64,000 nucleotides of DNA from Triops longicaudatus (GCA_022885665.1 JAGQDJ010000170.1:187696-251695), one strand, 5' to 3'. Shown: positions 1 to 15,148, counted from the first letter of the stretch. Program-made: numbers and translations. Notes: a model not told the origin generated them from the letters alone.

Positions 1-207
1 GCAGTACTTCACATGCTGCACTTTTAGTATTATTTCTGAGCACCGGGAAGAGTCCACCGTAAAAAAGTTAATAATAGGAAACTGTATCCCAAACACGGGA
101 TAAGTAACTCTCCGTACTTATTCTTTGAGGACATGACCACAATGTTCAGTATTGCGCATCCTCTTTTACGTCGTAGCCCTAAAGCATAAATAATTTTGCA
201 TTTGTTA

Positions 208-209
<2 letters not shown>

Positions 210-305
<96 letters not shown>
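210..305. repeat. (ATT)n microsatellite
   Basis: About 32 uninterrupted ATT units. The minus-strand reading is a poly-asparagine stretch, which is an artefact of the repeat and not a protein. Confidence 0.97.
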
Positions 306-3300
306 GCAAATGACTTGGTAGTATTTATGAATCAAGTATGCCGAATGCGAAAATTTCCAATTCCCATACCTAGGTTTTGATTAACACAGTAGAAACTGTT
401 TTCAGTGGTCCATAATTACCATTTTCTTCTTTTGTTTTTCATTCGTACTTTCTGAAAGGCGTTGTCGAACTGTTGTGCGTGATTTATCCTACGTATTGTA
501 CACAAGTGTGAAAGTTTCTTGCATGTCCCATGTTTTCCTTTCAGTTACTAAAGTTAAAAGGGTTCACGACCACTCCTACGACACACTAACAGCTACTGTG
601 ATGTTCGCTTATGTTCGAAGTTGCGTTTGAATATTTGGATGGATGTTCTATTTATGACTCGATGATTTCTAATTTCTATCATCTTTTATAAAGAAACCTA
701 CCATCGCAATTAGAAAATAAAGGAATATCGCTGCAGCTTTTCTTGGAACACAGAAGGAGAAGATTTCTTTTCAATATAACATTTTGTGAAATACGAATAC
801 TAGGCAAGCTAAGCTGGCAATTTTTTTTTGCTGCAAATTGGCGTTCTGTTTAAAAGGTTCCCTCACTTTTTATTTTTAAGTCACAAATATCTTCCAAATC
901 CCAACTCACACTTAATTTTCCATAACGTATAACACTAAAGCCTTCAGTTTTTTATCTTTAAAAATTCTAAGAAGGCGGTTCAAGATTCCGACATTCAGTT
1001 TTTCATGAATAGGAACTCACACATTCAAACCTTGAGAAAAACAAGCGTCTTCCTGCTTGATATAATTCTTCCTATGGCGAGATAATTGGACCACACCCCC
1101 AGCATGATTCCAATGTTTAGACTCGCTTAGCTTTCATCCGCGGTCCGAAACTATTCCAAATAATATTACAACCAACGGAAAATCCCTGAACTGGGATGCG
1201 TGAGAACTTCCCAGCTTTTACGTGCGTCTACGGATATGTCACGGATATGTGAAACTTGTTATGCCTCCTTAACCTAACCAGAAAAGCCCGAAGAAGAAGA
1301 CGGGACAGACGATCTCTCAACGGGTGTCCTCCGCATGTCATCCATCATAAGACTGTCCCAACTCCCACAGCTCCGGAACTGTAAATTTTTTCAAAGTTGT
1401 TGATCGTTTACACATTCAGATCAACTCCTACGACACCATGACTGTCAAAAATTGAAGTTCTCCGAAAACTGAATTTCCAAGCAGAAAGCTTTGAAAAGCT
1501 CACACTCCACACGAAAATCCCAAACTTACGCGATATGGGTTTTTGAGCTAGGGAAAATAATTGGGGAGGTCTCAGAGGAGTTGCCCTGCAGATAGTCTAA
1601 GAAAAAGAATGTTAAAAAACGGAACAAGTTTTGGTTGGGGGGGGGGGGAATTCGGGAATGGGAGGACGTTTGTAAGCTAGCGATTTATGAATCCAAAGGT
1701 CGCGTGTCCTGCACCCCACACACATCTTTCCGCGCATTGTTTTGTTATTTTTGAATATCTATTTTTTTTTTTCTCGTGGAGTTTCTTGAGGGAGGAAACG
1801 AAATTACAAGCCTTTTACTTAGGTCATATCTGTCTCACGTCTGAAACGTATAATTAGCATTACACACCTCTCTCGCACCTTGGCTGGGTTTAATTTTGCA
1901 TACGATCCGGCAAAGACCCTCATCCAACCCGAAAACCCTTGTGCTCAGGGCACACACATATGCAACAGCTCAAAGGTTCCAAGATTTCCGAGCCATAAGC
2001 CATGAATTACCTCACATATCTGTTTCTTAAACCTTCAAATTAACCAAAGATAAAATACGACCTCAAAGCATGAGCCTCTAAGCTTGCTCCCCGAACTCAA
2101 ATTACAGAGGGATTCAATCAGCTTTAACTGATAGCCCTTTCCAATACTCGCAAACGAGACATGATCGGTGTATAATTTTTTTTTATGAAAAATGCTGACC
2201 GTTACCATTTAGCCCGCAAAGGTTTGTAACCACACTCTTTGGCCCTGTTATTGTGGCTTATTAGAGATTTCAAATCAATTTACCGTTAATCTATTATTTT
2301 CGTTTTACAAACTGGCATATAACAAGTTTTTGGCAATTTATGCGAATAATGCGAGGAGTCTTCAATATTTGAGTAAACTGAGGTGAATTCTTTCCAATCT
2401 CTTGAAAAAGTACGAGGCTCGAGTATCGAAACCCTTTGTTTCAGGCGGGGAGATGACCAATGAACTTGCTGGGTTAACCTGACCATTCTGAGACAAGCTT
2501 TGCCTTAAAACTCGCTTCAATTCAACTCATAGTTATAACCAAAACGTGTTTACTGCGGGAAGCCCTCACTGAAAAATACGTTATGCTAAATATAGTAGCG
2601 TTTACTAGGAAATATAACGAAAGAAATTGGGGAAAAAAGGAATAGTGCACTTGAAATTCTAGAAAATGCGACTGACTTAATGTAACTCGAAACGGAAACA
2701 AATGAGAGCAAATCAAAGAATCGGCAGGGGTTTGGCGTAGTGGGGTCATTTCCCTAAGGACTAAAAACTATGAGCTAATACTCCACCCGCTGCGCCTTTA
2801 AAAGTCCCCTCTCATCTGTTTTGACCACGCCCCAGAAACTAGCACTTTTGAAGCTGGACTCTTTCAATCACGCTAAGGGGAAGAATGTCAAATTGAATTC
2901 TTAACTTGTCCAGCTTTCCTAATATAATCCTATACATCATACACGACCTTCCTGGTGGGTTACGCTTTTCTTTTCGAGTTAGTGTTAAACACCGTTCTTT
3001 TTCAACCTTTCAATCTTTTTTCTTTAAAATTCAGAATATTTTAAAAAAATGTTCAAATATATCACCTCACTGAGACAACATAATAAATTACCTCTCGAAC
3101 TAATTATTCTTAGTTTATTTTGTCACAAAGAAGTTAAACTCACGGCAAATAATTTAATTTCTAATTTAAGTGCAAAGGTAGCCTACTGAGAGCAAAAACT
3201 GTTAATACTTAGTGACCACGCATGCTATTAACCAATTCGTCCAGGAATTTTCCCAGTATAACGTCACGTAAACAGCAGCTAATACAAGTTAGCAAACGTA

Positions 3301-4630
3301 CAGGTAATTTTGTACTTCAGCTGAGCAGTACGGTATGACTTTGGGTGCCAAAAAGTTTCGTCGCCCCATCCCCACACACACAAGGGAAAAAACACGCATT
3401 TTTATGAACTCTCAGCCAACGTGAGGACCCGCTTCTAAGTTGAGTAACTTTTATGGACACGAACGACTTCCACCAAAATAAGACGCTTTCTAACTTAAGA
3501 TATTTTCAAAAAATGCAAAGACAATCCCGAAACAAACAAAAAAGTTTTACAACTTCCGTGCATTGTGTGACTCGATACTTGATAACGTAACTACAAGAAA
3601 TGCCAATGAAATGAAAAAAAAAGAAGTTTTCTGATGTCTCTTCTAGTCACAGTTCATTAGTAACATACACATAAAATGAAAATTAATACATAACTAGTTT
3701 GAACAAAAATATTAAAAAAAACATAATTAAAAATAATTTCAACTATTTATTCGAAAAAAATCTACAATCAGTTCGACACCAAAAAACAGTTTTCAAATAA
3801 ATATGTAAAAAATGAAAGCAACTTAGGATTTCTTTTTATTATTTTTACTTTCAGGATAAAACAGATAAAAAAAAAAAGATTCGGTATATGTATATGTAGA
3901 AAGTACGAATTGTAACAAAGTAAAAACGTAAATTCTGAAAAAAAAGGTGAAATTCTAAAGAGTTAAGAATTAGGTACACTAAAATAGCTCACAGGTATAA
4001 TTGTGCACACGTACACGGCGTGAGTGACAAAGATAATCGAACTAGGAATGTTTTGAGTGGTGACCATTTTTAATCTCCCAATATAAAAGTCAAATTCCTT
4101 TGGGGGAGATTATGATGAGAAGGGAGCTACTTGACAGGTGTAAATTGGTAGCTGCGCTCGCTTAAAAGCTTCGGATATGTGTTTTTAAGTGCAAGTTTCA
4201 GGCTCTGACGCCTTCTCCAACATATGAGCTATCAGACCTGCAATTATAGGCGCCTAAGCCCGAAGAAAAGCGCAACCATAACTTGTTGCCTAGAACTAAA
4301 CGCTTCCATTCACAGCTGCAGTTTTTCACAACCAAAACCTTTCCCCGTTTTATCTCAAAATCTTGAGAATTAATCAAAGCTGAAAGGAAGTTCATTAGAA
4401 GATAACTACTAAGCACGCTGACCACTGCACTAAAACTGCGATTCGTTTACACTTCTAGGAACGAGATGGGGTTGTTACTATTCCCTTCCGTAAGCCTTTG
4501 ACTCAGCAAAGAGACTCCCCAACGATTTTCAGTCTCAACATTTGTTGGGGGTATTTAACAATCCAATCAGCAAACCATCCTAAAGGGGTTTAGCCTTTTT
4601 GCATAAACGGCCTTGCGAACATGTTTGACG
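306..4630. other. Gene-free AT-rich stretch
   Basis: No reading frame here looks like a known protein. The stretch holds homopolymer runs (a poly-G run near 1,638-1,648, poly-T and poly-A tracts) and no transposase or reverse-transcriptase fragment. I see nothing else to annotate. Confidence 0.6.
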
Positions 4631-4688
4631 TGTGGGGAGGTAAGTAGCCAGCTTTGGCTGCTGCCGGGTCACTTAATCACTATGAAAG

Positions 4689-4877
4689 ATGGCGGATCGA
4701 AGCGTTGTTTCTTGCCCATTAATGGACTTCGGTGGGTTGGGAGAACACTGGGCTGGAGTATCCCGGGGCCCGGCAGCTCATGAAAGAGGTATTGGTATTT
4801 ATGACAGGAGCTGGCAACAAGAGGAGCTGTTCATCAAGCCCGGGGTCGTGACCTGCCTTGATGCGCAGCATTACTAA
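4689..4877 (+). CDS. Candidate small ORF, 62 aa, unrecognised
   Basis: The frame opens with an ATG in a favourable context (AAAGATGGCGG) inside a locally GC-richer patch (about 4,630-4,920) of an otherwise AT-rich region. Roughly a third of its codons have the purine-N-pyrimidine form expected of coding sequence, somewhat above the background. The product would begin MADRSVVSCP and end in LDAQHY, with no signal peptide or membrane segment. A donor-like GTAAGT lies just upstream at about 4,640, so this could also be the start of a spliced gene or simply a CpG-rich promoter patch. No family is recognised; coding status is inference. Confidence 0.2.
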   Translation: MADRSVVSCPLMDFGGLGEHWAGVSRGPAAHERGIGIYDRSWQQEELFIKPGVVTCLDAQHY

Positions 4878-4889
4878 CAAGAATTCTTT

Positions 4890-7800
4890 TCCTGTAAGAT
4901 GGCATGCACCGTATCGCCCTTCCAAACTTGACTCAATCCATCAGGAAACGGATTAAATTTTTTCCCTTAATTTTCTTTTTTATTTAACAACTTCGAGTCA
5001 TATGCATTGTCAGACATGTTCTTGGGAAACCATACCAAAATCCCCAATGACCGAAGCGTGTCTTATCGACTGTTTGTTTAGCCAGGCTGTTTTTTGCGTG
5101 GCCTTAAATCCACTATTCACATTACCATGGGAAGCTTTCCTTAACTCAAAGCGTGTTACTTTTATGTTCTTCTCCATCACCATAAAAAGGCCAAGTGTGT
5201 AGTGATCCATGCTTCATGGACTGGCCAGTTCCAAGTCCTCCAACCTCCGAAGAGCGTAGCAAAAAAGTGAGTTAAAATATGCTATGCATATTATAACTCT
5301 TAGCGGAGGGTGATGATAAGCCAAAACAAAAAATATAGAATATTTTTACTTCCTTCTTTTTTTTTTACCTTCGCATAGTTGGACGCTGTCGTTGAGAAGT
5401 TTTCTCAACTCCAGAAATAACGCCAAGGAGGAAGTCATGGTGGGTTTTGGGGTTCGAAAGCTGTTATCGAGGCGTCAAATCGATTATCTTGTTACCAAGC
5501 GCGGGGTCCTCGTAAATTGATGTGCTCTGGAGCCGTCAAAACGCATTTTTTATCGCTTTTTCCTTCCTTCGCAATGCATGCATTACACAAGTTTGCACGA
5601 CGTGCCAAGGACTCATTAAAGTAATTCGGTTAGCCCTTATATTCCATCACGTTTGCGCGCAAGGAGTGGTACGTTTCCGCGTTAAAAGGTGATGGAAGAC
5701 GAGCTCACTCGGGTTATAGAGTACTAGATGCTTCCGGTACTTGGAAACGAGAGGCTATGTTGCAGTCGTAACTTCAGCTTTTCCTGTAGGACTCCTTTAC
5801 TTCTTACAGCACATCATATTCCGTGTATTGTGTACGTTACAACAAAATTTTCAAACTTTTTTAAACAAGACCCGAAATAAATAAAGCAATTTGCGTAGAA
5901 ATAGGATTAAATCTACACCAGAAAAATAAATACGATTTTTATTTCTTATGTTTACCAAAACCAATACTATATTTAGCTCGAAGGTAATGCTAACACGTGT
6001 TACTTTCTAGTCGAGTTTCATTCCACATATTTCTTGGCCATTTATGACAGCTATTGTCAATGAGCAACGACCAGCTTATTCAAACGGATTACGAAACTTT
6101 GCTTCAAGTCTGTACCTTGGAAATTTCTAAGAATAGTGAATGTGAAGAAAAAATTTAGAGTAAGATTATTGCTTTTTATTCATTCTGACATAATGCTTGT
6201 CTAGATTATGTGCAGGAGAATATTTCAAAGCTTGTTTTTGATTTACGTGCACAACGGGCTTATTAGGGTAAAATAGGACAACCATTGCGCAGAGATGTAT
6301 ACACTTTCAAAAATTAGATCTAATGCTCACGTTTTTCGGGAACAATGCTCTAAAATTACCCGTTTGTGATGATTTACCTAACTACAGTCGGGAAGGAATA
6401 ATTGGTAACACCTCCATACGAATGTGTTTTACGGATACACAGCGTCCGTTGCAATTAAACGTTACCTAATTACTGTTTCGGACAGTTTTCGTATCAGCTA
6501 CCGGGGTATCATCACAGCTTTCTTTCTCGTGAGTTCGCTGTCGCAACATCCCTGTTTTCGTTAATTTACTGCAATGCATGTTCTCTTTTGATCTAAATTG
6601 TAAGTTTGCTCGACGTTAACAACTTAACAAACAAATCGCGTTATATTAACATTAAACCTTCGTTTTAAGGAGGACAAAAACGTGAAGTTTATATTTCTCT
6701 AATTATGTTCCTTCAATTTTCGTTGAAAATTCATGTCAGACATGCCTTCACCACAAGTTCAGCCCAAACTTGAAACATAAATATCATATAAGCTGCCAAG
6801 TATTTCTTATGTAAAAAAATGAGTAAATAAAAACATTCGGAGCCAGTTGTATTTTCACTGAACTTGTAATACTGCTCGGAAGATTGCAATTCGGGGTAGA
6901 TAAACAAGGTCAGATCGTTTTAGGAGTGTATGATTAATCTCCCGGAGTCAGATTCCGTTCGGCAAGTAGACTCGGCTTTAATTGTCGGCTTTTATTGCCT
7001 TGGTGTATTTTTTAATGTTGTCCTAAAAAGGGGCACATAGACATTCGCTCATAAGCTGTGGAGCTTTTATGTTTGCAAAGGGGAGTTGCAACCAAATTGG
7101 CGCTCGTAAAAACTTAAAGCTGAGAATGCTTTGTGATGATTCTGGCTGGGTAGGATTCTCAAGAAAGCCACCAAGGCAGCGTCTCCCTTTCACCGTGCAA
7201 ACGTTGACTAATTATCCCTCTGCTCGAGCTGGCATTTACGATTTTTGCTTCTTTTTCCCATTCAAACAAACTGCAAACGAGCCCGCTGGGCAGAGAGCTC
7301 GCCTTCCCAAAAGTACTTTCGCGGAGGATTTAATCATATAATTTATTTTTGAACGTTCCCCGTCAACTATTTTAATTGCAGCAAGGATCTCCTTGCGCAA
7401 GCAAGGTAGGCCAAGATCCATCCCAATTTTTATGAGCTCCCTGTGTTGATGGTGGGCAGTCATTATACACCGAAAACTTGATCAAACGCATGGTATCTGA
7501 CTAGATATAAAAGTACTTCACTGGGGGCAGCTTTTGTCTTCTAGGGAGATACCTCGATCTGGCGCTGAGATTGCATTCCGCCTCAGTGTTGTTCGCGTGT
7601 GGAATTTTAGGATGATTTGAGGGATCATTGTTGTGCCAAAGCCACTGGTAATGAATGGCCGCCCTCCGTCAACGCTTTGCACCCTTTTTGTAAAGAATTG
7701 CTTTATTTCTTTTCAAAGCCATACCTAATAGAGAATATAAAAGGGATAAGAGAGAAAGCAAGAGCAAGTTTTGGCCTGCGATCTTAACGATCTTGGCTTA

Positions 7801-10800
7801 TAAAAAGCTCTGGTTTTGGAGCAAGCCAACAAGAGCCTTCCTTGAGAAGTTTTCTTCGGGAAGATTTATGTTCATAGCCCGAAAACTAAAGCTGGCTTAT
7901 AAACTTCTTGTGCTCCCATTGTTTAATAACCCAGCGCGTTCTCTTAATCATGATCTGACCAAGTTCAAGTTACCGCCCTTTCAATTCTAACGCTTTTTAT
8001 TGTGGGGGCACTGGTTTCAGTTCTTGCGCCAAAAGCTCGAGCTCCCTTTTTGACTTTTGAAGTTCTAAGTCATAATGCCACCCCCAAGCTGGGGAGGTTT
8101 GTGTTAATGAGTTTACAAATTTAGCCAATGAACAATGAACCCTCTGGTTAAAGTACGAGCCACTAAAAGCGTCGTGTGTTAAGACGGGAAACAAGGTGCA
8201 GAATCTTGTGTGGTTTATTCTTATTTTGCAATCCAATGTTAATGAGCTTACAAACAAAGTAAGAACACGCTTATGTTTCCTTATATACCAAGTCAGATAC
8301 GAAATATGCAAAGTAGATAATCTTTTTTTGCATGTCAGAACTCCGTTTGGACGAAAATCAAACTGATATCGAGTAAGGACAGAGATAAAAATCATATGGC
8401 AAAAAATTACCAAAAAGAGTAAAAAATGTAATTACGCAAAATTGCTCAGGGAAGTCTTGATGTGTCTATACGGAGCTATAACTTTGCGGGAGCTTAGGTA
8501 ATTTGAGCAGAAACACAAAAAAGTAATATAGTCCAAAATGTTGGACAAATCCTTCTCTACGACAAAGAGCACGTAAACAATTATTGTAAGAGTTCACATG
8601 TTTTCTGCTTAGTGGTTATAACTATTCAATATTTTTTATCGTGCACATCTCCTTTTCTTTGGCTAACATTGAACACACGTCGGTAAAAATCACGAGCTTG
8701 TTGCTAGGATAGTTTGATCAAGTTGAACCTCTTAATCAAATAGATAATTTAAACACTTTTACAAAGTGAGCCTAAATAGGGTCCACTAAGGCTTGATAGC
8801 TGTGATTTAGCTTTACGTTCATAATTATGACGGAAGACTTCGAAAGTTGACCAGAGACAAACTGCGTTGGGAAAGAAAAACATGGCTCTAAATCAGTATC
8901 ATACGATTAAATCATAAATGAATAGAGGTTTTCAGGATTTATGAATCGGGGTCTTCGACATCTCACACAGAATTTTCGATTTCCGAAAATGGTCCCACAA
9001 AATTTTCAGGAAATTTATAGATCATATTGGTCGCAAAAATTTCTGTACAAAGTACACTTCTGTACAGAAATAAAAGTATAACACACAATTTAAATTACAC
9101 TTTAACTGAAGCCTTTTTGTGAGTTGCAACAAGCCTGAGAGACAACATGTGGTCTTCTTACTGTGCATTACTTTCCATAAGAAACGGCTCCAACAAAGAT
9201 TCCTATACGAACAGCACGGCGCAGTATAAGAAGCCCGACGCTGCGGGACAATAGCGTTACACACTGTCAAAACTGGGAAATGCTCGCGCAACTGTCGTGG
9301 CGTTAGGTAAGAGAGCTTTGTTGAGGCCGTTTTTTTATGGGAAGTACTCAAGTTAAAAGGAGAATCACAAGGTCTTGACATATTGTATGTTGCACAGAAG
9401 AGAGTTCCATCGTAATCCGAAGCTTGAGTGCCTTCATTGGAAGATACTATTTCATATTCCATCGTCAAGAATTTATCGACCCGATGTCAAGAAATTTGTT
9501 AAAAAATAAAGCTATCCAAGTGTTTTCTTCCCTTAATGACTTAGCTTGCAATTGTACTTCACGAGTCCCCCAAAAACATTCAACGAAACGTCTGAGAGAA
9601 TAAGTTAGGTTTCTCGGACAATTAATCAGCCCAGCGAACCCGGGCTACACGTCACAATAAATTGTCCCGTGCTGCAGACAAGCGAGAGATAACATACTCT
9701 ACCCGACACTCTCTTTCCTTTTTTGTTGCTTAATACTGTCACAAATACATCAGCGTATTTCTTACCAAAAAAAAAATCGGTCTGGAGAAACCTGACTCTA
9801 TTAAGAAATATGAGATGGTAATTTTATATTTTCAAGATTTTTTCTATACATATTTAAATATTACTGTAATAATTTTTAATTTGAAAATGTTCAAATGCTT
9901 TAACAGGGTACACGATTGATACAATAAAACTGATTTTCCTTACTTTTATTTTATTTAAAGTGCACAAATGGAATGCAATCACGTTCCGGATCCATAATTT
10001 ACAGTACGAGGCGTGAAAAGATTAATGGTCCGTTTTCATAGCTTGACATAACACACGTATTGTACACTACGGGGCTTGCTGATATAATAAACTATATGGT
10101 GATGTGATATTGAAGCCACCTGATGGATGGAAAAGGTTCTTCTCGAGTGTCGTGTGAGCTCATCTGATTTCCCCGTAAGATTTCATCATTTTCAATCAAG
10201 GACAACCACCTCCAAAGTGGGAATCTCACATATCTCCGTTTTAAATCGTCAATTATTTGGACGTATCTCATCTCGCGATTCATTGATCACTTTGGCGCTG
10301 ATCCCTTCATAACCATAAACTTATCGTTCTAAATAAACCCAGAACTTCATTTGTTTATTGCTAATGCTAGAATTTCCTGTCCCCAATTTAAGACGCTTAG
10401 CAAAAGGGCCGCGGTGAACTATGGAGGGGGAGAGGACAGCCAGAAAAATGGACTGTGGCTAGGCTTCTCCCCACTAATCGCGTAGCTTCATCACCAATAA
10501 CATATGCAAATGAAGCGAACCAACCCAGTTCATCACCTCGTTATACGGCTATTACACCCTACCACGTCCCAGCAAGAATTCAATTTAAGGGAACGCGTAG
10601 CCACCAACGCTGTGATTCGATTTCCCATTGAGGCGAAATCAAGATGGGGCTCAACTGGCGTCAAGAACTCTCTTGGGTTTGTACCTTCGCCTTATGAATG
10701 ATTGTTACCAATGCCAAATGCCAACCTTTTACCTGCTTCGGAATCAATTTGTTACGCGTCACGGTGTCCTTCGTATATAGAACCTTTATTTCATATTCCG

Positions 10801-13800
10801 ACAGGGTTAAATGCACTAAATAACGAAAAGGAAAGTTCTTTTATAGCCTCAAAACGAGCCAACAAAGGACACCCACCATGTTTTATCTTGCTCTGGATTT
10901 CCAACAGTTTTCTATCTCGCCCACGGAATATCGCTATAAATTCTTCATTTTTGGAATTCGGAGGTCGTGGGAGAATTATTGAGAGGGAAAAAACATTATG
11001 TGTAGATTTTCACTCCAATTCATCCTGTATGCCAAGAACCATTAAAATTGTCGAATACTTAAGCTCAGATAAATATTAACAGGCTTAAACACCCGCAAAA
11101 TATGAACGGTCAGTTTCACTTCCAGTACGCGTTCATCCATCTGGCGATTTTTTTTTTCAATGAAACCCCACCTTACGACCTGACGGGATAATAACCTCGT
11201 GTCACGCAAGACATGGAGCGTAACGTAGGTAGGTATACAAACAGATAGATTCGTATAAATCCCAAAGCACAAAACAACATGTTACAGAGGGGGGGGGGGG
11301 GAATGCAAACAAAAGTATTAAAAAAGAGAGCTACGACGAGATCATGATCATGTCGTCCGTGATTCTCTCATCAAGACGAAATGAATCTCTTGGACCACAA
11401 GAACTTCTGACTGGGTAGGAAAAGAAAGCTGGGTACTCCACAGCTTCTGACTTGTTTTGTTACCATACCTTCGAGTATGATCTGAAATGAGAATTCCATC
11501 AAAACCCTCTCGACAAGTTGGGCAAAATTAACATATGCCAGAATTCGTGACTGACCCGTTGGGGAGAAGAACAAAAGCGAAAATGTAATAAGTATTTTTT
11601 GTAAACCTTGGGAACATTTTGATTGCACGGGATATGTATGGAAATGGAAGGCAGAAACACGGAAAACTTACCCTCCTTTTGCAGCAGTGAAAACGTTTCT
11701 AAAAACGATCTGTACTGCGAAATGAACTTACGCTTGCAGTCGAGAAAAATCCGTGTGGCTAGAGAATATTTTTCTCTGGGATATATGCATCTCTCCAACA
11801 CTTTAACCCTTACTGACTGGACATCAATCGGAATTACAAACAAACGTCAGTTAACGTACAAAGCCAATATACTAGATCCATTGTTTCTAAGCCTTGAGAT
11901 TTGGTAGCAAAACTTTCATCAAATTAAACTTGCACAATTCCTCGATATCCGCAGTCCATTCACTGATGCTTCCAATACATGGCAATTTGTAATTTCTCTA
12001 ATGGTGAAGGTCCGAGTTCAGCAACCGTTGTAACCAGCAAACAATTAAATTTAAAGAACATATAATAGCTAAATAATCTGAGCCAATAGGCAAATGACTA
12101 ACTCTTGCAATAAAGGAAAAATAATTATCTAATTAAATTCAACATAATAGCTCGAAACAAGGATACAGCAGTATTTTGTACTTCGTTCTACTCAAATGTA
12201 AGATAATTAACGCTTTCTCCACCATCCACCGGAAATCAGTTTCTTTATAAACAAGTCACGTTTTCCTCGGAAAATCATCGTTAAGTCGATCTGACTTTAT
12301 GCAAGCTAGGTAAGCAGATCAATCCTTTGGGCTTTCTTTAGAAGTGTTAAAGAAAATCTCGTGATGATTTTGAAGTTGAATAAGAGGTTATCAGCATGAT
12401 TTTCGAACCGGACCAAGCCAAAAGCTTAACACGTTTCCAAAGAGAACATCTCTTCGCTGAGTGATGGACAGGCACCTTGCTGTGACCGTGATTAAACGAA
12501 AAGGGTTCTTATGGTCCGACTGTAGGAAAGGCTTATTAAGATTATGAGGTGCAGACCTGTCAATGATGGAAACCGCTGGGTGTTTTGGGCCTATGCCGGG
12601 TCCAAGCATGCTCCCTACACATGCTCCATTTCGCTGGTCTTGATGGGGTCTGAAAGTCTAATGCTTGTTGGTAGAGCTTTATTTTCTCGTGTTCTATAGA
12701 ACTCATGGCCTACACTCCAACCGAGCGCCTTAACGTGACGGCAATATTCAACGGTTTCCTACATTAAATCCAAAATAATAAAACGAAATTTTACCTGGTG
12801 CACTGCATTCCATAATACAGTCAAAATACAGTAAGAGAATTCATATTCTTTGCCACCTTCCTGGAAATATTTCAACATTGCAGAGTTACGTTTACGAGGT
12901 GAAGCGCAAATGAAAGTTGTCATGAACAAACTAGAATACGGCCATTTTGAACTCTTTTAGTACGACAAAATGTTCTCGTAACTAATGCCAGGGGTAGGTA
13001 AAGGATGGCGGGTGGACTAAACAAGGAAACACAAAAGCCGGAGCAAGCACGGCCCGCCTGGCTTAGCTGCAAGTAATACGAACGGTCGAAGTGTTCGAAG
13101 CTTTTAGCACTTTAATACTGTACCTTAAAAACTTGTTTTCGGGAAATGATAAGGTTGGTTACGCAAGGTACGGAATGTCGTTTTTTAATATAGTGGAATT
13201 TAAGTGTTTTTTGTCTTGAAGAAACCACACGACTTCATAATTTTTCCTTGCGGTTCCCACGATTCCGTTTTCAACATGTCGAAACTGGGGCGTTATAGAT
13301 AACCCATCGTTCCAAGAAAACCTTGAACTAGAACTGGGTACACTATGTAAATCCGCCCTACAAGCCACATTTGTGACTCATAATAATCCGTTTTGGGAAA
13401 GTATGTAGCCTAGCATTCTTAGACAAAGAGTAGAGAACCGGACGTTTTAGAATATCAAACGTACGATCATGAAAAGGTTTTATGACCTCCGCCTTGCGCT
13501 TATGTCCGCTGAATTTGTCTTACACAGCGTGATGTACCACAAAGCAAGTCTTCTTTGAGTACACATTTCAAATAAAACTGCCTATTGGTATGAGTCTACA
13601 TAAGAGGTCTGTGCCTACTATGACAATCCAACTGTTACAATCCAAATTCAATATCATAATCTCACCAGGGAATTTATAATTTCTTGCAATCGTTCCAAAA
13701 TAATTTAAAGAGAAACCAGCCTAGATTAAAATGTATTACATGGCATATTATCCCCCCCCCCTCCCGCTCTTTCCCACCATGGATTAATGTTTAGGCACAC

Positions 13801-14640
13801 ATGATTTTCCCCGATAATATTACAATTAATCGCTTGAAGCAGCGTGGGGCAAACAAGCTGGACAGTTTGGTGGTGAATTAACAAAGAGCCTCTTTCCCAT
13901 TTTGTTCCTTTATTTTCGCCGTAGCCTTTCAAGATCTCTACTCTCTCTTTCTCGCTTTCTTGCTTGTTTTGTAGATGAAAAACTGTGATAAGTCTCGAGT
14001 GCTACATTTGTCATCCAAAGTCACGATTCCTTTTACTGAAACATGTCGTTTTCGTAACCGGCATTTAGTCCAGTTTCGCATACTTCCTCGATGCGTGATT
14101 TGATACTCTTAAGTCTTTGAAATCGTCTTTGTGCTCCATTTCAACTAACTACACGGTAACGCTAACCCATAATCACCTCAAAATCACTGACACCGCTTTC
14201 AAACGTTGCAGACGACGGCACTTGGAGTTTTTCTTACTCTTTCAATTGAGACGTTTGACTCAACAATGGAGCATTGACTTGCTATTACAATGGCAGACCC
14301 TTTTCCCTAGAAGTCATCGTAAGTAGAGCATGCTATTAATCGCTCCGAACGCAACAATATGAAGCGTTTACATATTTCTCTTTTTCATATCACAACTAAT
14401 TAACTTAATTCGACAGCAAATCGAAAACTAAATTTGTGGCGTACATTGGACCCTGTTTGTCTTAAAAATTCTATTCAATTATAGATAGAACCGTTCCTTT
14501 GAGCGAGTTTCAGGATGTGTCGCCAACTCGTCCCTTGGCGTCATAATCTTTTTTTCGGAGCTTTCAACAAATCAGACGCAAGACATCTTACGAAAGAACG
14601 CCAAGCTCCTTACACACGATCGGCAAATTCTTAGCGAAGA
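4890..14640. other. Gene-free stretch
   Basis: Only short, overlapping, family-less reading frames occur. A poly-G tract of about 12 lies at 11,289-11,300 and a pyrimidine tract at 13,752-13,765. A good splice acceptor (about 14,215) and donor (about 14,324) bracket a short segment that could be an exon, but no frame in it is convincing. Confidence 0.5.
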
Positions 14641-15148
14641 AAAACTCATCAAACATACAGATAGTGGGAAGCAATGATGGTGCCGTTTAATCTCTCGTGA
14701 GCTTCCCAATGTGACACGGCATCCGGCAACGTCGGAATACGGGTTGTCACCTGGGCTACCGCGGCGTGTTTCATGGCATCTTCAAGATGCGACATATCCA
14801 GTTCACAGGCCGTGGGAAGAGAAAGGGTATCATCAACCCGGGGTTTCGGTGCACGACAAACGTAATGCCAGTGTCATCATATCATTCGCGGGTCTACTTT
14901 GATCGCGACTTTGAGCTTGTTACTCCTGAGGAGGGACCAAAGTGACATCTTAAGCACGATACAATAATCAGACATTAACCGTGCAAAAAAGAACACCCAC
15001 TGTAGAATTTCGTCGACACGATTTCAATCACGAACACCATACGAAGTCTTTTTTTTTATTTTTTTGAAAAGGGCTTCTTTTACAGGCACAAAAACTGGAC
15101 TAAATAGTACGGTCGGCTTTCCTTTTGCAGTTCTTCTCTTTTTCCTAG

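Noticed and set aside
30..335. Minus-strand frame rich in asparagine
   Set aside because: Produced entirely by the ATT microsatellite; no flanking coding signal.
7069..7341. 90-codon plus frame
   Set aside because: No recognised family, no splice or signal features, only neutral codon pattern.
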